A stretch of DNA of 42,077 nucleotides from Pseudorhodoplanes sp. (GCA_022843165.1 JALHOD010000001.1:1-42077); one strand, 5' to 3'. Positions 1 through 5,934 are shown, counted from the stretch's first letter. The notes: generated by a model from the letters alone, not told the origin. Numbers and translations: made by a program.

Positions 1-2
1 CG

Positions 3-59
3 CGCTCAAGCGCCGGCAAGCCGGGGCAACGGGGCGGGTTCAAGAAGCGGGGACGTTAA
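3..59 (+). CDS. C-terminal tail of an unidentified upstream gene (partial)
   Basis: The frame starting at base 3 is open from the window edge to a TAA at 57-59 and encodes an 18-residue tail rich in Gly, Lys and Arg, ending GFKKRGR. Basic Gly/Lys/Arg tails of this kind are common at the end of alphaproteobacterial pseudouridine synthases and DEAD-box RNA helicases, but nothing diagnostic of either is inside the window. The stretch is too short to exclude chance; the call rests on composition and on the absence of another gene up to base 239. Confidence 0.35.
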   Translation, partial: RSSAGKPGQRGGFKKRGR

Positions 60-90
60 GGCGTTTTCGACGCGCCCTCACCTCTCCACC

Positions 91-178
91 GTCATGCCGG
101 GGCTTGACCCGGGCATCCACATTTTAACGGACCCTCCCCAAGCAAGACGTGGATGGCCGGGACGAGCCCGGCCATGAC
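91..178. repeat. Dispersed inverted repeat, family 1, copy 1
   Basis: A left arm at 91-120 (GTCATGCCGGGG...GGGCATCCAC) and a right arm at 149-178 (GTGGATGGCC...GGCCATGAC) are imperfect reverse complements around a 28-base centre. Each arm also contains its own small palindrome. A closely related copy lies at 4112-4199. Elements of this look are widespread between genes of Bradyrhizobium-type genomes. No coding role is expected; such hairpins may act in mRNA stability or termination. Confidence 0.8.
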
Positions 179-201
179 GGCTGGGGCTGCAAAGCCGCAT
201 C

Positions 202-230
202 TTGCATCGACTACGGCAATGCCGTATATA
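202..230 (+). promoter_or_regulatory. Promoter with overlapping palindromic operator for the toxin-antitoxin operon
   Basis: TTGCAT at 202-207 and TATATA at 225-230 are separated by exactly 17 bases, a good sigma70-type layout. A perfect inverted repeat, TACGGC at 212-217 and GCCGTA at 221-226 around AAT, fills the spacer and touches the -10 box. The expected start of transcription (about 237-239) coincides with the ATG at 239, so the mRNA would be leaderless. The palindrome is the likely binding site of the antitoxin at 574-870, giving autorepression. Boxes and palindrome are seen; function is inferred. Confidence 0.65.
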
Positions 231-238
231 GTGTTTCC

Positions 239-577
239 ATGCACACCGTCGTCGAAACGCCGTCCTATCTCGGCGACGCCGAACGGCTGTTCTCGCGCGA
301 AGAACGCGCCGCCATTGTCGACCAGATGGCCGCCGATCCTGAATGCGGTGTGGTCATTCCCGGTACCGGCGGCGTCCGCAATATCCGGGTCGGTTTCGGC
401 GGACGCGGCAAACGCGGCGGCGCGCGGGTGATCTACCTGTTCGGAGGCGATGACGTGCCGGTCTTTCTGCTGGCCGCGTTCGCCAAGAACGAAAAGGCCG
501 ATTTGACGGCGGCGGAGCGCAACGCGCTCGGCAAATCTGTCGCAGCAATGCTCGAAAACTACAGGACACGAACATGA
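239..577 (+). CDS. Type II toxin, RelE/HigB-like
   Basis: The 112-residue product resembles the RelE/HigB-type toxins of Pfam family PF06296. These fold like RelE and cut mRNA, usually on the ribosome. The family hallmark is visible in the middle: a Gly/Arg/Lys-rich stretch (GFGGRGKRGGARV) leading into a hydrophobic strand with FLLAAFAKNEKADLT, where the AFAKNEK block is typical. The ATG at 239 is chosen because the frame upstream runs through a dispersed repeat and the protein then has normal family length. No Shine-Dalgarno sequence precedes it, which agrees with a leaderless transcript from the promoter at 202-230. The stop overlaps the antitoxin start by four bases, so the two are translationally coupled with the toxin first, the HigBA order. 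Confidence 0.85.
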   Translation: MHTVVETPSYLGDAERLFSREERAAIVDQMAADPECGVVIPGTGGVRNIRVGFGGRGKRGGARVIYLFGGDDVPVFLLAAFAKNEKADLTAAERNALGKSVAAMLENYRTRT

Positions 578-870
578 CCAAACGCGCATTCGACAAGATC
601 AAGGCTGGCCTCGATGACGCTCGCGCGTTTCTCGACGACACAGCCGACAAGAAGAGCTATCGTGTGCATGTGCCGGCCACGGTAAATGTGAAGAAGATTC
701 GCAGACAGCTCGGACTTTCGCAGGAAAGCTTCGCAGCGACTTACGGCTTCGCACTGTCGGCCGTGCGCGACTGGGAACAGGGCCGCCGCCAGCCCGAGCG
801 CAGTGCCCGCATCCTGCTCAAGATCGTGGAGAAGGAGCCGCAGGCGGTGACACGGGCGCTGGCGCGTTAA
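574..870 (+). CDS. Cognate XRE-type antitoxin of the RelE/HigB-like toxin
   Basis: This 98-residue protein has a C-terminal Cro/CI-type helix-turn-helix from about residue 38 to 90 (RRQLGLSQESFAATYGF, then SAVRDWEQGRRQP). The QESFA and VRDWEQGRRxP wording is typical of the MqsA-like DNA-binding domains that partner PF06296 toxins. The N-terminal third (MTKRAFDKIKAGLDDARAF) is the likely toxin-binding part. It starts inside the toxin stop codon (ATGA overlap). By family precedent it neutralises the toxin and represses the shared promoter, most likely at the palindrome TACGGC-AAT-GCCGTA. The assignment of the pair is firm; mutual binding is inferred. Confidence 0.88.
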   Translation: MTKRAFDKIKAGLDDARAFLDDTADKKSYRVHVPATVNVKKIRRQLGLSQESFAATYGFALSAVRDWEQGRRQPERSARILLKIVEKEPQAVTRALAR

Positions 871-884
871 ACGTGGCAACGACA

Positions 885-1160
885 ATGACCAGGAAAACGC
901 TTGCTCCCATTCCGCCCGGCGAAATCCTGCTGGAGGAATTCATGAAGCCGAACAACATCAGCCAGAACCGGCTGGCGCGCGACATCGACATCAACCCGGC
1001 GCGGGTCAACGACATCGTGCATGGCCGCTCGGCCATCACCGCGCCGGTGGCCCTGCGGCTGGCCAAATATTTCGACACCACGCCCGAACTCTGGATGAAC
1101 CTTCAGGCCGGCTATGAACTGCAGATCGAGAAGCGCGTGCGGATCATGGCGGCGGAGTGA
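885..1160 (+). CDS. higA: HigA-family addiction module antidote, without an adjacent toxin
   Basis: The 91-residue product carries the standard HigA opening, LAPIPPGEILLEEFMKP, followed by an XRE helix-turn-helix (ISQNRLARDIDINPARVNDIVHGR) and the family ending ALRLAKYFDTTPELWMNLQ. These antidotes normally sit after a HigB-1 type toxin of about 90 residues that has a different sequence from the toxin at 239-577. No such gene lies on either side here. ATG 885 is preferred because it gives the common MTRKTLAPIPPGE start; a GTG at 873 would add four residues. It follows the first antitoxin by 14 bases and is probably cotranscribed. It could be a relic, a transcriptional regulator, or an anti-toxin acting on a HigB elsewhere. 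Confidence 0.9.
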   Translation: MTRKTLAPIPPGEILLEEFMKPNNISQNRLARDIDINPARVNDIVHGRSAITAPVALRLAKYFDTTPELWMNLQAGYELQIEKRVRIMAAE

Positions 1161-1209
1161 GTTATCCGAAAGATATTGCAAGCCCCCGCTTTCGAATGCC
1201 AGAAAATCA

Positions 1210-1983
1210 ATGAAACTTGGCTTTGAAGAATCCCAAACCGCCTACACAAACGGCTCGCAAAAAGCGCGTGATTTGACCGAGCGCTGGTTCCACGCATGGG
1301 GCTATTGCCCGAATTGCGGAGACCCAAAGATAGTTCGCTTTCCGAACAACAGCCCGGTCGCGGACTTCTTCTGTAATACCTGCAAAGAAGAATATGAATT
1401 AAAAAGCAAGAAGGGAAAACTTAGCAATCGGATCGCTGACGGAGCATTCAAAACCAAGTGTGAGCGTCTGGCGGCCAGCAACAACCCGAGTCTTGTCGTT
1501 CTCAACTACGACTTGAATAATCTAAGCGTCGTAAATCTGCTTGTCGTTCCAAAGCATTTCTTTGTCCGCGACATTATAGAAGAACGAAAGCCACTTGCGC
1601 CAACTGCACGACGTGCAAATTGGGTTGGATCAAATATTTTACTCAATCAAGTTCCGGCCTCAGGCAAGATTCATATTGTTCGAGGCGGCATACTTCGGCC
1701 AAAGGAATTGGTGTTAGCTGAATGGAAAAGAACCCTCTTCCTTCGTCAAGAAAACTTAGAGGCGCGCGGCTGGATTATTGAAGTGATGAAATGTGTGGAA
1801 GCCATCGGCAAGCAGGAATTTCAGCTTGATGATGTTTATGCCTACGAAGCAAAGCTAAGCGGCATTTATCCACGCAACCAGAATGTTAAACCGAAAATCC
1901 GGCAACAACTTCAGTTTTTGCGCGACAAGGGTTATCTGGATTTTGTGGGTCGCGGCACCTACCGCTTGCGATCTCAGGACTGA
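1210..1983 (+). CDS. dpnI: DpnI-like methyl-directed restriction endonuclease
   Basis: This 257-residue protein matches DpnI (about 254 residues) from end to end. DpnI cuts GATC only when the adenine is methylated. The PD-(D/E)xK core is intact: Asp52 in SPVADFFC, then Glu63 and Lys65 in EYELKSKKG. Four cysteines for a structural zinc are present as YCPNCG (33, 36) and FCNTC (55, 58). KPLAPTARRANWVGSNI and the C-terminal winged helix (KIRQQLQFLRDKGYLDF), which in DpnI also reads the methylated site, are both kept. ATG 1210 gives the family length; the upstream frame overlaps higA and has no homology. The gene is much richer in A+T than its surroundings (22 of 60 bases are G or C in 1381-1440, 24 of 60 in 1501-1560), a sign of transfer. 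A small inverted repeat, CGAAAG/CTTTCG (1167-1172, 1189-1194), precedes it. Confidence 0.95.
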   Translation: MKLGFEESQTAYTNGSQKARDLTERWFHAWGYCPNCGDPKIVRFPNNSPVADFFCNTCKEEYELKSKKGKLSNRIADGAFKTKCERLAASNNPSLVVLNYDLNNLSVVNLLVVPKHFFVRDIIEERKPLAPTARRANWVGSNILLNQVPASGKIHIVRGGILRPKELVLAEWKRTLFLRQENLEARGWIIEVMKCVEAIGKQEFQLDDVYAYEAKLSGIYPRNQNVKPKIRQQLQFLRDKGYLDFVGRGTYRLRSQD

Positions 1984-2036
1984 AATGCTGCAATATTGAT
2001 GTGCCTGACCAACGGCTCCCGCCAATGGAGGAGCAA

Positions 2037-2348
2037 ATGGCGTGGTTTCTAAATTACTATAAGTGCTACCACTGCGACACTTGCTGGACCGATGAATGGT
2101 CCTGCATGTGCGATGACGACTGCCCTCATTGCGGCGCACGACACATGTCGCCCTATGAGAGCGACGAATTGACAGGAATTATCGAGCGTCGCGGCAATAC
2201 GTTTGTCGTTCTTTGGTCTCCCGACACAGCCGGCCACTCTCCGAACTACGATGAGGTCGCAAGGTTTCGGAGCCAAAAGGCGGCCGATTCATATATTTTC
2301 AAGCGTTTGAGCAGCGATCATGAATTTTCTGGCCGCCCTGATCATTGA
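2037..2348 (+). CDS. Cysteine-rich, zinc-ribbon-like small protein of unknown function
   Basis: The 103-residue product begins MAWFLNYYKCYHC and packs seven cysteines into residues 10-32 (KCYHCDTC, SCMCDDDCPHC), followed by GARHMSPYESDEL. The spacing looks like a zinc ribbon. The C-terminal half has a small alpha/beta pattern (FVVLWSPDTAG, then YDEVARFRSQKAADSYI). I recall similar unnamed proteins in Bradyrhizobium-type genomes without dpnI beside them, so a role in restriction is not established. ATG 2037 is chosen because a strong GGAGGAG lies just upstream; longer starts at 2025 or GTG 2001 are possible. It begins 53 bases after dpnI and may be cotranscribed with it. Confidence 0.8.
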   Translation: MAWFLNYYKCYHCDTCWTDEWSCMCDDDCPHCGARHMSPYESDELTGIIERRGNTFVVLWSPDTAGHSPNYDEVARFRSQKAADSYIFKRLSSDHEFSGRPDH

Positions 2349-2640
2349 GGCGGCTCCCACGTCACCCACCCGTGAACGCCCCGCCTCTCCGTCGCGAGAA
2401 ACACCAAAGCGCGCGCCGGACCGACTCGCATAAGAGCGGCCCCCACGACCGAGCAGACTTGGCCGCATCGCCGCCTTCCTTGCGTCAAACAAACCCGCCG
2501 CCGCGCCCGCCGACGTGCTAGCCTGACCGCACCAACCGACAATCCGGCCCGGCGCGTCCGCGAGTCCCTCGCGGGCGTGACTGCAGCTTGCCTGAACCGC
2601 GTTCACGGCAGCCTGTCCCTCTCATCGCAGGACGAAAATC
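2349..2640. other. Non-coding stretch of 292 bases
   Basis: No reading frame here looks like a gene. The stretch is C-rich on the + strand and separates the accessory patch from the next gene. GTGCTAGCCTGACC near 2515-2528 resembles a -10 region often seen in this group, and could start the transcript of the 2641 gene, but I cannot find a convincing -35 partner. Confidence 0.5.
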
Positions 2641-2997
2641 ATGTTCAAGCTTCCACCCGAGACCATCCCCACGCTCTGGGGCGCGGCCGGCGGCGCGATC
2701 GCGCTCGCCATTGTGGGCTTCACCTGGGGCGGCTGGACCACAAGGGGCAATGCCGAGCTGCAGACCATGCGCAGCGTCGACGCCGCCGTGATCAAGGTGC
2801 TGGCGCCGATCTGCGCCGACCGCTTCCGGCAGACCGCCAATGCCACCGCCAATCTCGCGGAAATGACCAAGATGCAATCGTGGGATCAGGGCAGGTTCGT
2901 CGCCAAGGGCGGCTGGGCCACGATGCCCGGCGCCAAGGAGCCGGGCGAAGGCGTGGCGGAGGCCTGCGCGCGATTGCTCGAGACGCCGAAGACCTGA
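2641..2997 (+). CDS. Small membrane-anchored protein of unknown function
   Basis: The 118-residue product has one N-terminal membrane segment (about residues 12-31, LWGAAGGAIALAIVGFTWGG) and then a soluble domain with SVDAAVIKVLAPICADRF and two cysteines. The orientation suggests an anchored protein with the domain outside the cytoplasm, or an uncleaved signal anchor. I recognise it only as a conserved hypothetical of this bacterial group. The start at 2641 follows a purine-rich GCAGGACGAAAATC. No operon partner is apparent; the gene downstream is on the other strand. Confidence 0.75.
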   Translation: MFKLPPETIPTLWGAAGGAIALAIVGFTWGGWTTRGNAELQTMRSVDAAVIKVLAPICADRFRQTANATANLAEMTKMQSWDQGRFVAKGGWATMPGAKEPGEGVAEACARLLETPKT

Positions 2998-3050
2998 GGC
3001 GGTCGTTGCACTTGCTTCGCCCTCCCCCTCAAGGGGGTAACAGCGCGCAG

Positions 3051-3118
3051 GGTGGGTTAGCGCCACCCGGATCGGCGCTTCGCGCCGTCCGGGCGCAGGC
3101 TCCGGCGCGTAACCCACC
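3051..3118. repeat. GTGGGTTA-type inverted repeat, large copy
   Basis: GGTGGGTTAGCGCC at 3051-3064 pairs with GGCGCGTAACCCACC ending at 3118. The inside also holds a GGATCGGCGC...GCGCCGTCC palindrome, so the element can fold into a long hairpin. It is a dispersed non-coding repeat of a type common in proteobacteria. Confidence 0.75.
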
Positions 3119-3143
3119 GCCTGAATTCGCTGCGGGTCCCGAT

Positions 3144-3176
3144 GGTGGGTTATGGCGCTGCGGCGCCTAACCCACC
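3144..3176. repeat. GTGGGTTA-type inverted repeat, small copy
   Basis: GGTGGGTTATGGCGC and GCGCCTAACCCACC form a compact perfect-looking hairpin, 25 bases after the larger copy of the same family. Together they sit between the ends of two convergent genes (2641-2997 and 3199-4017), where they could serve as a bidirectional terminator or mRNA-protecting structure. Confidence 0.75.
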
Positions 3177-3198
3177 CTACGGGCTCGGAGAGGGAAGA

Positions 3199-4017
3199 TT
3201 ACTCCGCGCCCGCGACCGTGGCCTGCTGGTTGCTGCGCTTCAGCCCCTCGGCGACAAAGCCCGACGCCTTCATCTCCTCGACAAAACCTTTCAGATACGC
3301 TGCGCCGGCCGCCCTGCCCTGCGGCGTGCCCATGGCCTGGCGGATATCCATGAAGCGGTCGCTCATCACCCGCACCGACGGATCGGTTTTCGCATACGCC
3401 TCCAGCGGCTGGCGCACGCCGGCGGCGGCGTCGAGCCTGTCCTTCAGGAACAGCTCGACCATCGCCGCGCCGCCGCCCGCCGCAGCGCGCACCAGCTGCG
3501 CGTGTTTCAGCGTGCGGGTGAGATAGAGGTCGTAGGCCGAGTTCGGCCCGACCGCGATGCGGATGCCGGGTCGGTCGACATCGCCGACGCTCTTCAGCGG
3601 CGAATCCTTGCGCACCATGTAGGTGCCCTCGATCAGCACATAGGGTGGCGAGAACGCGATCTCGGCGGCGCGCACCGGCTCGATCGCGAGAAAGGCGACG
3701 TCCCAGGCTTTCGCGTCATTCGGCCCGGCCTTCAGCGCCTCGAATACTTTTCCGGCGGCGTCGAAGCCGATGAAGCTGACCGGAACGCCGAGACGTTTCG
3801 CCAGTTCGCGCGCCAGATCCGCCGACACGCCCCTGGCGTCCTGTTCGTCCGCGCCGCGCTGCGCCAGCACGCCGTTGCCGTAATTGATGGCGGCGCGGAG
3901 TTTTCCGGTGGGGGCGAGATCCTTGAGCACGTCAGCGGACACGGGAGAGCCTTTCGGGGTTTGCGCGGCGGCGGGCGCGGTCATCAGAGCGAGCGCAATG
4001 CAGACGATGCGGAGCAT
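3199..4017 (-). CDS. Periplasmic amino-acid-type solute-binding protein (SBP_bac_3 family)
   Basis: The 272-residue product begins with a clear signal peptide (MLRIVCIALALMTAPAAAQ) and continues as a family 3 periplasmic binding protein: GKLRAAINYGNGVLAQ, GVSADLARELAKRLGV, KAWDVAFLAIEPVRA, IAFSPPYVLIEGTYMV and the later GIRIAVGPNSAYDLYL. Such proteins deliver polar amino acids or related solutes to an ABC permease, or act as sensors. No permease or ATPase gene is nearby, so this is an orphan binding protein and its ligand cannot be read from sequence. ATG at 4017 (- strand) is chosen because the signal peptide starts there; the longer frame runs into a dispersed repeat. Confidence 0.88.
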   Translation of the reverse strand: MLRIVCIALALMTAPAAAQTPKGSPVSADVLKDLAPTGKLRAAINYGNGVLAQRGADEQDARGVSADLARELAKRLGVPVSFIGFDAAGKVFEALKAGPNDAKAWDVAFLAIEPVRAAEIAFSPPYVLIEGTYMVRKDSPLKSVGDVDRPGIRIAVGPNSAYDLYLTRTLKHAQLVRAAAGGGAAMVELFLKDRLDAAAGVRQPLEAYAKTDPSVRVMSDRFMDIRQAMGTPQGRAAGAAYLKGFVEEMKASGFVAEGLKRSNQQATVAGAE

Positions 4018-4111
4018 GACGGACCTCGCGGGCGGTTTTTCTTCCGGTGCGACTTTATATGAAAACCGGAGGACGCGCGGAATTCCCGCAAGCGGTCGGA
4101 CCGTTCTCGAC

Positions 4112-4199
4112 GTCATGCCCGCGCTTGGCGCGGGCATCCACGTCTTCGCAACAGATCGGCAAGAAAGACGTGGATGGCCGGGACAAACCCGGCCATGAC
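4112..4199. repeat. Dispersed inverted repeat, family 1, copy 2
   Basis: A left arm at 4112-4146 (GTCATGCCCGCG...CATCCACGTCTT) and a right arm at 4165-4199 (AAGACGTGGATGG...CCATGAC) pair with each other and match the copy at 91-178 closely. It lies upstream of the binding-protein gene at 3199-4017 and downstream of the gene ending at 4219, both on the - strand. Confidence 0.85.
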
Positions 4200-4218
4200 G
4201 AAACGGGTGAACGGAGAA

Positions 4219-4533
4219 TTACTTCGGCTTGTATTTCAGCTTGCGCAGCTCGGCGTCCATCTGCAGGCAGGTCAGCAGCTCGACATAGCTCGGCGTGCCC
4301 ATGCCCGCGAGCGTGGCGCAGTTGGCGCGGTCGGGCGCCGGATACTTTGCCCAGCCGGCGGCGAGCGTCGCCTTCGCCGCATTCTCCTCGTTCAGGCATT
4401 GCTGGTAGCGCAGATTGTCGCCGGGATTGGTCAGCCCGCCGCGGCAGCTCGGCTCGACATTGAAGGCCGGCAGCGTGTCGGACACCGCCATCGCAAGCGG
4501 CAGCAGCAACAGCGGCAGAATGGGCATGGCCAT
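4219..4533 (-). CDS. Small exported four-cysteine protein, paralogue of the 6614-7000 gene
   Basis: The 104-residue product has an N-terminal hydrophobic signal (MPILPLLLLPLAMAVSD) and then four cysteines at about 30, 46, 72 and 89. The end contains PSYVELLTCL. The protein at 6614-7000 shares EPSCRG, the order of the four cysteines, a Trp between the second and third, and the same PSYVELLTCL, so the two are paralogues. Four cysteines in an exported protein suggest two disulfides. I know of no function. The start at 4533 removes a poor N-terminal extension. Confidence 0.75.
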   Translation of the reverse strand: MAMPILPLLLLPLAMAVSDTLPAFNVEPSCRGGLTNPGDNLRYQQCLNEENAAKATLAAGWAKYPAPDRANCATLAGMGTPSYVELLTCLQMDAELRKLKYKPK

Positions 4534-4708
4534 GACGTCTGGTCTCCGGTTCGCGACGGGCGGAAATCCTGTCGCCAAAAGCTTATCGGAGTGTGACGGC
4601 ACTCGCTAGGATGCGGGGGAATGCGCCGGCGGCTTCTCCCCGGCCGGTGAATCAGCGATAATCCGCCGCGCGCCGTATCACGGCGCGACGCAACAGCAGG
4701 AGGACGTC

Positions 4709-4825
4709 ATGGGAAAAAGTCAGGACCGCCCGAGCAAGGAAAAGAAGAAGCCGAAAGCCGACAAGAACAAGGTCAAGCAGGTCTCGGCCTACAAGGCGGC
4801 GCAGCAGACCAGCAAGAAACCCTGA
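4709..4825 (+). CDS. 38-residue Lys-rich small protein
   Basis: An ATG at 4709 is preceded by a near-ideal ribosome binding site (CAGGAGGACGTC) and opens a 38-codon frame ending in TGA at 4823-4825. The product is strongly basic and hydrophilic (MGKSQDRPSKEKKKPKADKN at the start, then VSAYKAAQQTSKKP). It has no membrane segment and is probably disordered; nucleic-acid or ribosome contact is plausible from charge alone. The strong ribosome binding site is the main evidence that it is real. Confidence 0.7.
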   Translation: MGKSQDRPSKEKKKPKADKNKVKQVSAYKAAQQTSKKP

Positions 4826-4870
4826 CCGGTCTGCTCTCGTGGACGCGCGGCCGGCTGGCCGCGCTTGGGC

Positions 4871-5170
4871 TCAGTTCGCGGCGGCGACGCGCTCCAGCGG
4901 ATAGCCGCCGTCGTCGTAGAGCGAGCGGATCTCGAGATGGCCGTAGCGCACCTCGTTCACTTCGAGCGTCGCGCCCAGAAGTCCGCTCGCCGGCAGCACC
5001 TCGATCGCGTAGCGCAAGGCTTCCGCCGCGCTGTTGAAGCGCTTGTAGGCGACCGGCCCGCGCGTCCTGCGGCTGCGGCTCGGAAACAGTTCGGCCGGCG
5101 CGCCATAGTCGAACGCCTTGGTACGCACCGGCGCCGGAGCGCGGTTGAGGACCTGGGATTGCTGCGACAT
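4871..5170 (-). CDS. Conserved hypothetical protein, 99 residues
   Basis: The product starts MSQQSQVLNRAPAPVRTKAF and has a basic linker (FPSRSRRTRG) followed by a compact domain: YKRFNSAAEALRYAIEVLP, then LEVNEVRYGHLEIRSLYDDG. The last part looks like strand-strand-helix, but I cannot assign a family. ATG at 5170 is preceded by AAGGAG at good spacing, so it is preferred over the GTG at 5185. It is convergent with the 38-residue gene on the + strand, and a predicted terminator at 5227-5246 separates it from the gene upstream on its own strand. Confidence 0.75.
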   Translation of the reverse strand: MSQQSQVLNRAPAPVRTKAFDYGAPAELFPSRSRRTRGPVAYKRFNSAAEALRYAIEVLPASGLLGATLEVNEVRYGHLEIRSLYDDGGYPLERVAAAN

Positions 5171-5226
5171 TTTTTTCTCCTTCACACCCGCGCAAGCTCA
5201 CACACGCGCCGTCGGTTAAACAACAA

Positions 5227-5246
5227 GGGCCGCCCGCAAGCGGCCC
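5227..5246 (-). terminator. Predicted terminator after the His/Arg repeat gene
   Basis: GGGCCGC at 5227-5233 pairs with GCGGCCC at 5240-5246 over a six-base loop. Read on the - strand it is followed by TTGTTGTTT, so it fits an intrinsic terminator for the gene at 5428-5709. Confidence 0.55.
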
Positions 5247-5427
5247 GATCTCGGTCTGAATATGCACCATATATGGGGTGCCATCGCGTCAAAAACGAGG
5301 GGCGCGCACGGGGCCATTCTGAGCCCGAAAATGCCGGTTTTTGGCGGATTTCAGCGATTTCACCGGCACTCTAGCAAAAATGGCCCCGTTGCCGGAGCCA
5401 TTTCTGCACTCGTGCTGAACGTGCTGT

Positions 5428-5709
5428 TTACCAGCGGCAGACGCGCACATAGCCCGCATGCGGCCGCCAGACCGTACGGCAGCGGTTCCAGCCATAGCGA
5501 TGGCCGCGCCAGTGGCGGTGGCCCCGCCAGTGCCGGTGCCCGCGCCACTGCCGGTGGCCGCGATAATGCCGCGCGCTGAACTCGTCGGCCTGCTGCGACT
5601 GCGCCGCCGGCGCCTGCGTGTGACGGGCCGCGCTCCCGCCCGCAGCATAAGCCGGCGCGGCGGCCGCCAGCGCGCCGATTGCGGCGACGATCAAAGCCAG
5701 TGTCCTCAT
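5428..5709 (-). CDS. Exported His/Arg-rich repeat protein
   Basis: The 93-residue product has a standard signal peptide (MRTLALIVAAIGALAAAAPAYAA), an Ala/Gln-rich linker, four tandem six-residue repeats of the form RGHRxW, and a C-terminal segment with two cysteines (WNRCRTVWRPHAGYVRVCRW). Exported proteins that combine His-rich repeats with a CRTV...VCRW ending are common in Bradyrhizobium-type genomes and remain uncharacterised. The histidines could bind metal, and the positive charge could hold polyanions at the envelope; both are guesses. AGGAGAACACC precedes the ATG at 5709. Confidence 0.78.
   Translation of the reverse strand: MRTLALIVAAIGALAAAAPAYAAGGSAARHTQAPAAQSQQADEFSARHYRGHRQWRGHRHWRGHRHWRGHRYGWNRCRTVWRPHAGYVRVCRW
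5491..5562 (-). repeat. Four tandem 18-base coding repeats
   Basis: Read on the - strand, four consecutive 18-base units encode RGHRQW, RGHRHW, RGHRHW and RGHRYG. Third positions differ between units (for example CGC/CGG and GGC/GGG) while the protein is held, so the repeat is not freshly made and is probably under selection at protein level. Confidence 0.85.
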
Positions 5710-5934
5710 GGTGTTCTCCTCACGCGTTGGGTGTCCGCCCTCGCGCAGAAGACTGGCCGGCAAATGCGGCGCGGTCATGAGTTACAGGAAATTCACGTTG
5801 ATAAACAAACGTTTAGAGAGGAACCGGGCGGTCGCGCGCCGGGCCTGATCGCAGCCTCGAACCTTTTCCTGGAAGGCTGCGACCAACAGGCTCACTCCTC
5901 GTTCGGGGAGGATCATCAGAAACGGAGAAACCAC

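Noticed and set aside
1114-1209. Longer N-terminus for the DpnI-like protein starting at 1114
   Set aside because: The extra 32 residues overlap the end of higA, are Cys/Arg/Ser-rich, and have no counterpart in DpnI; ATG 1210 gives the expected length.
5264-5281. GCACC-ATATATGG-GGTGC palindrome as an operator
   Set aside because: The arms are only five bases and it is about 95 bases from the nearest start, in a region already holding a terminator. Too weak.
5849-5882. Hairpin TCGCAGCCT...AGGCTGCGA upstream of the 5935 gene as a riboswitch
   Set aside because: A single 9-bp stem without a second structure, T-tract or known riboswitch core is not enough.
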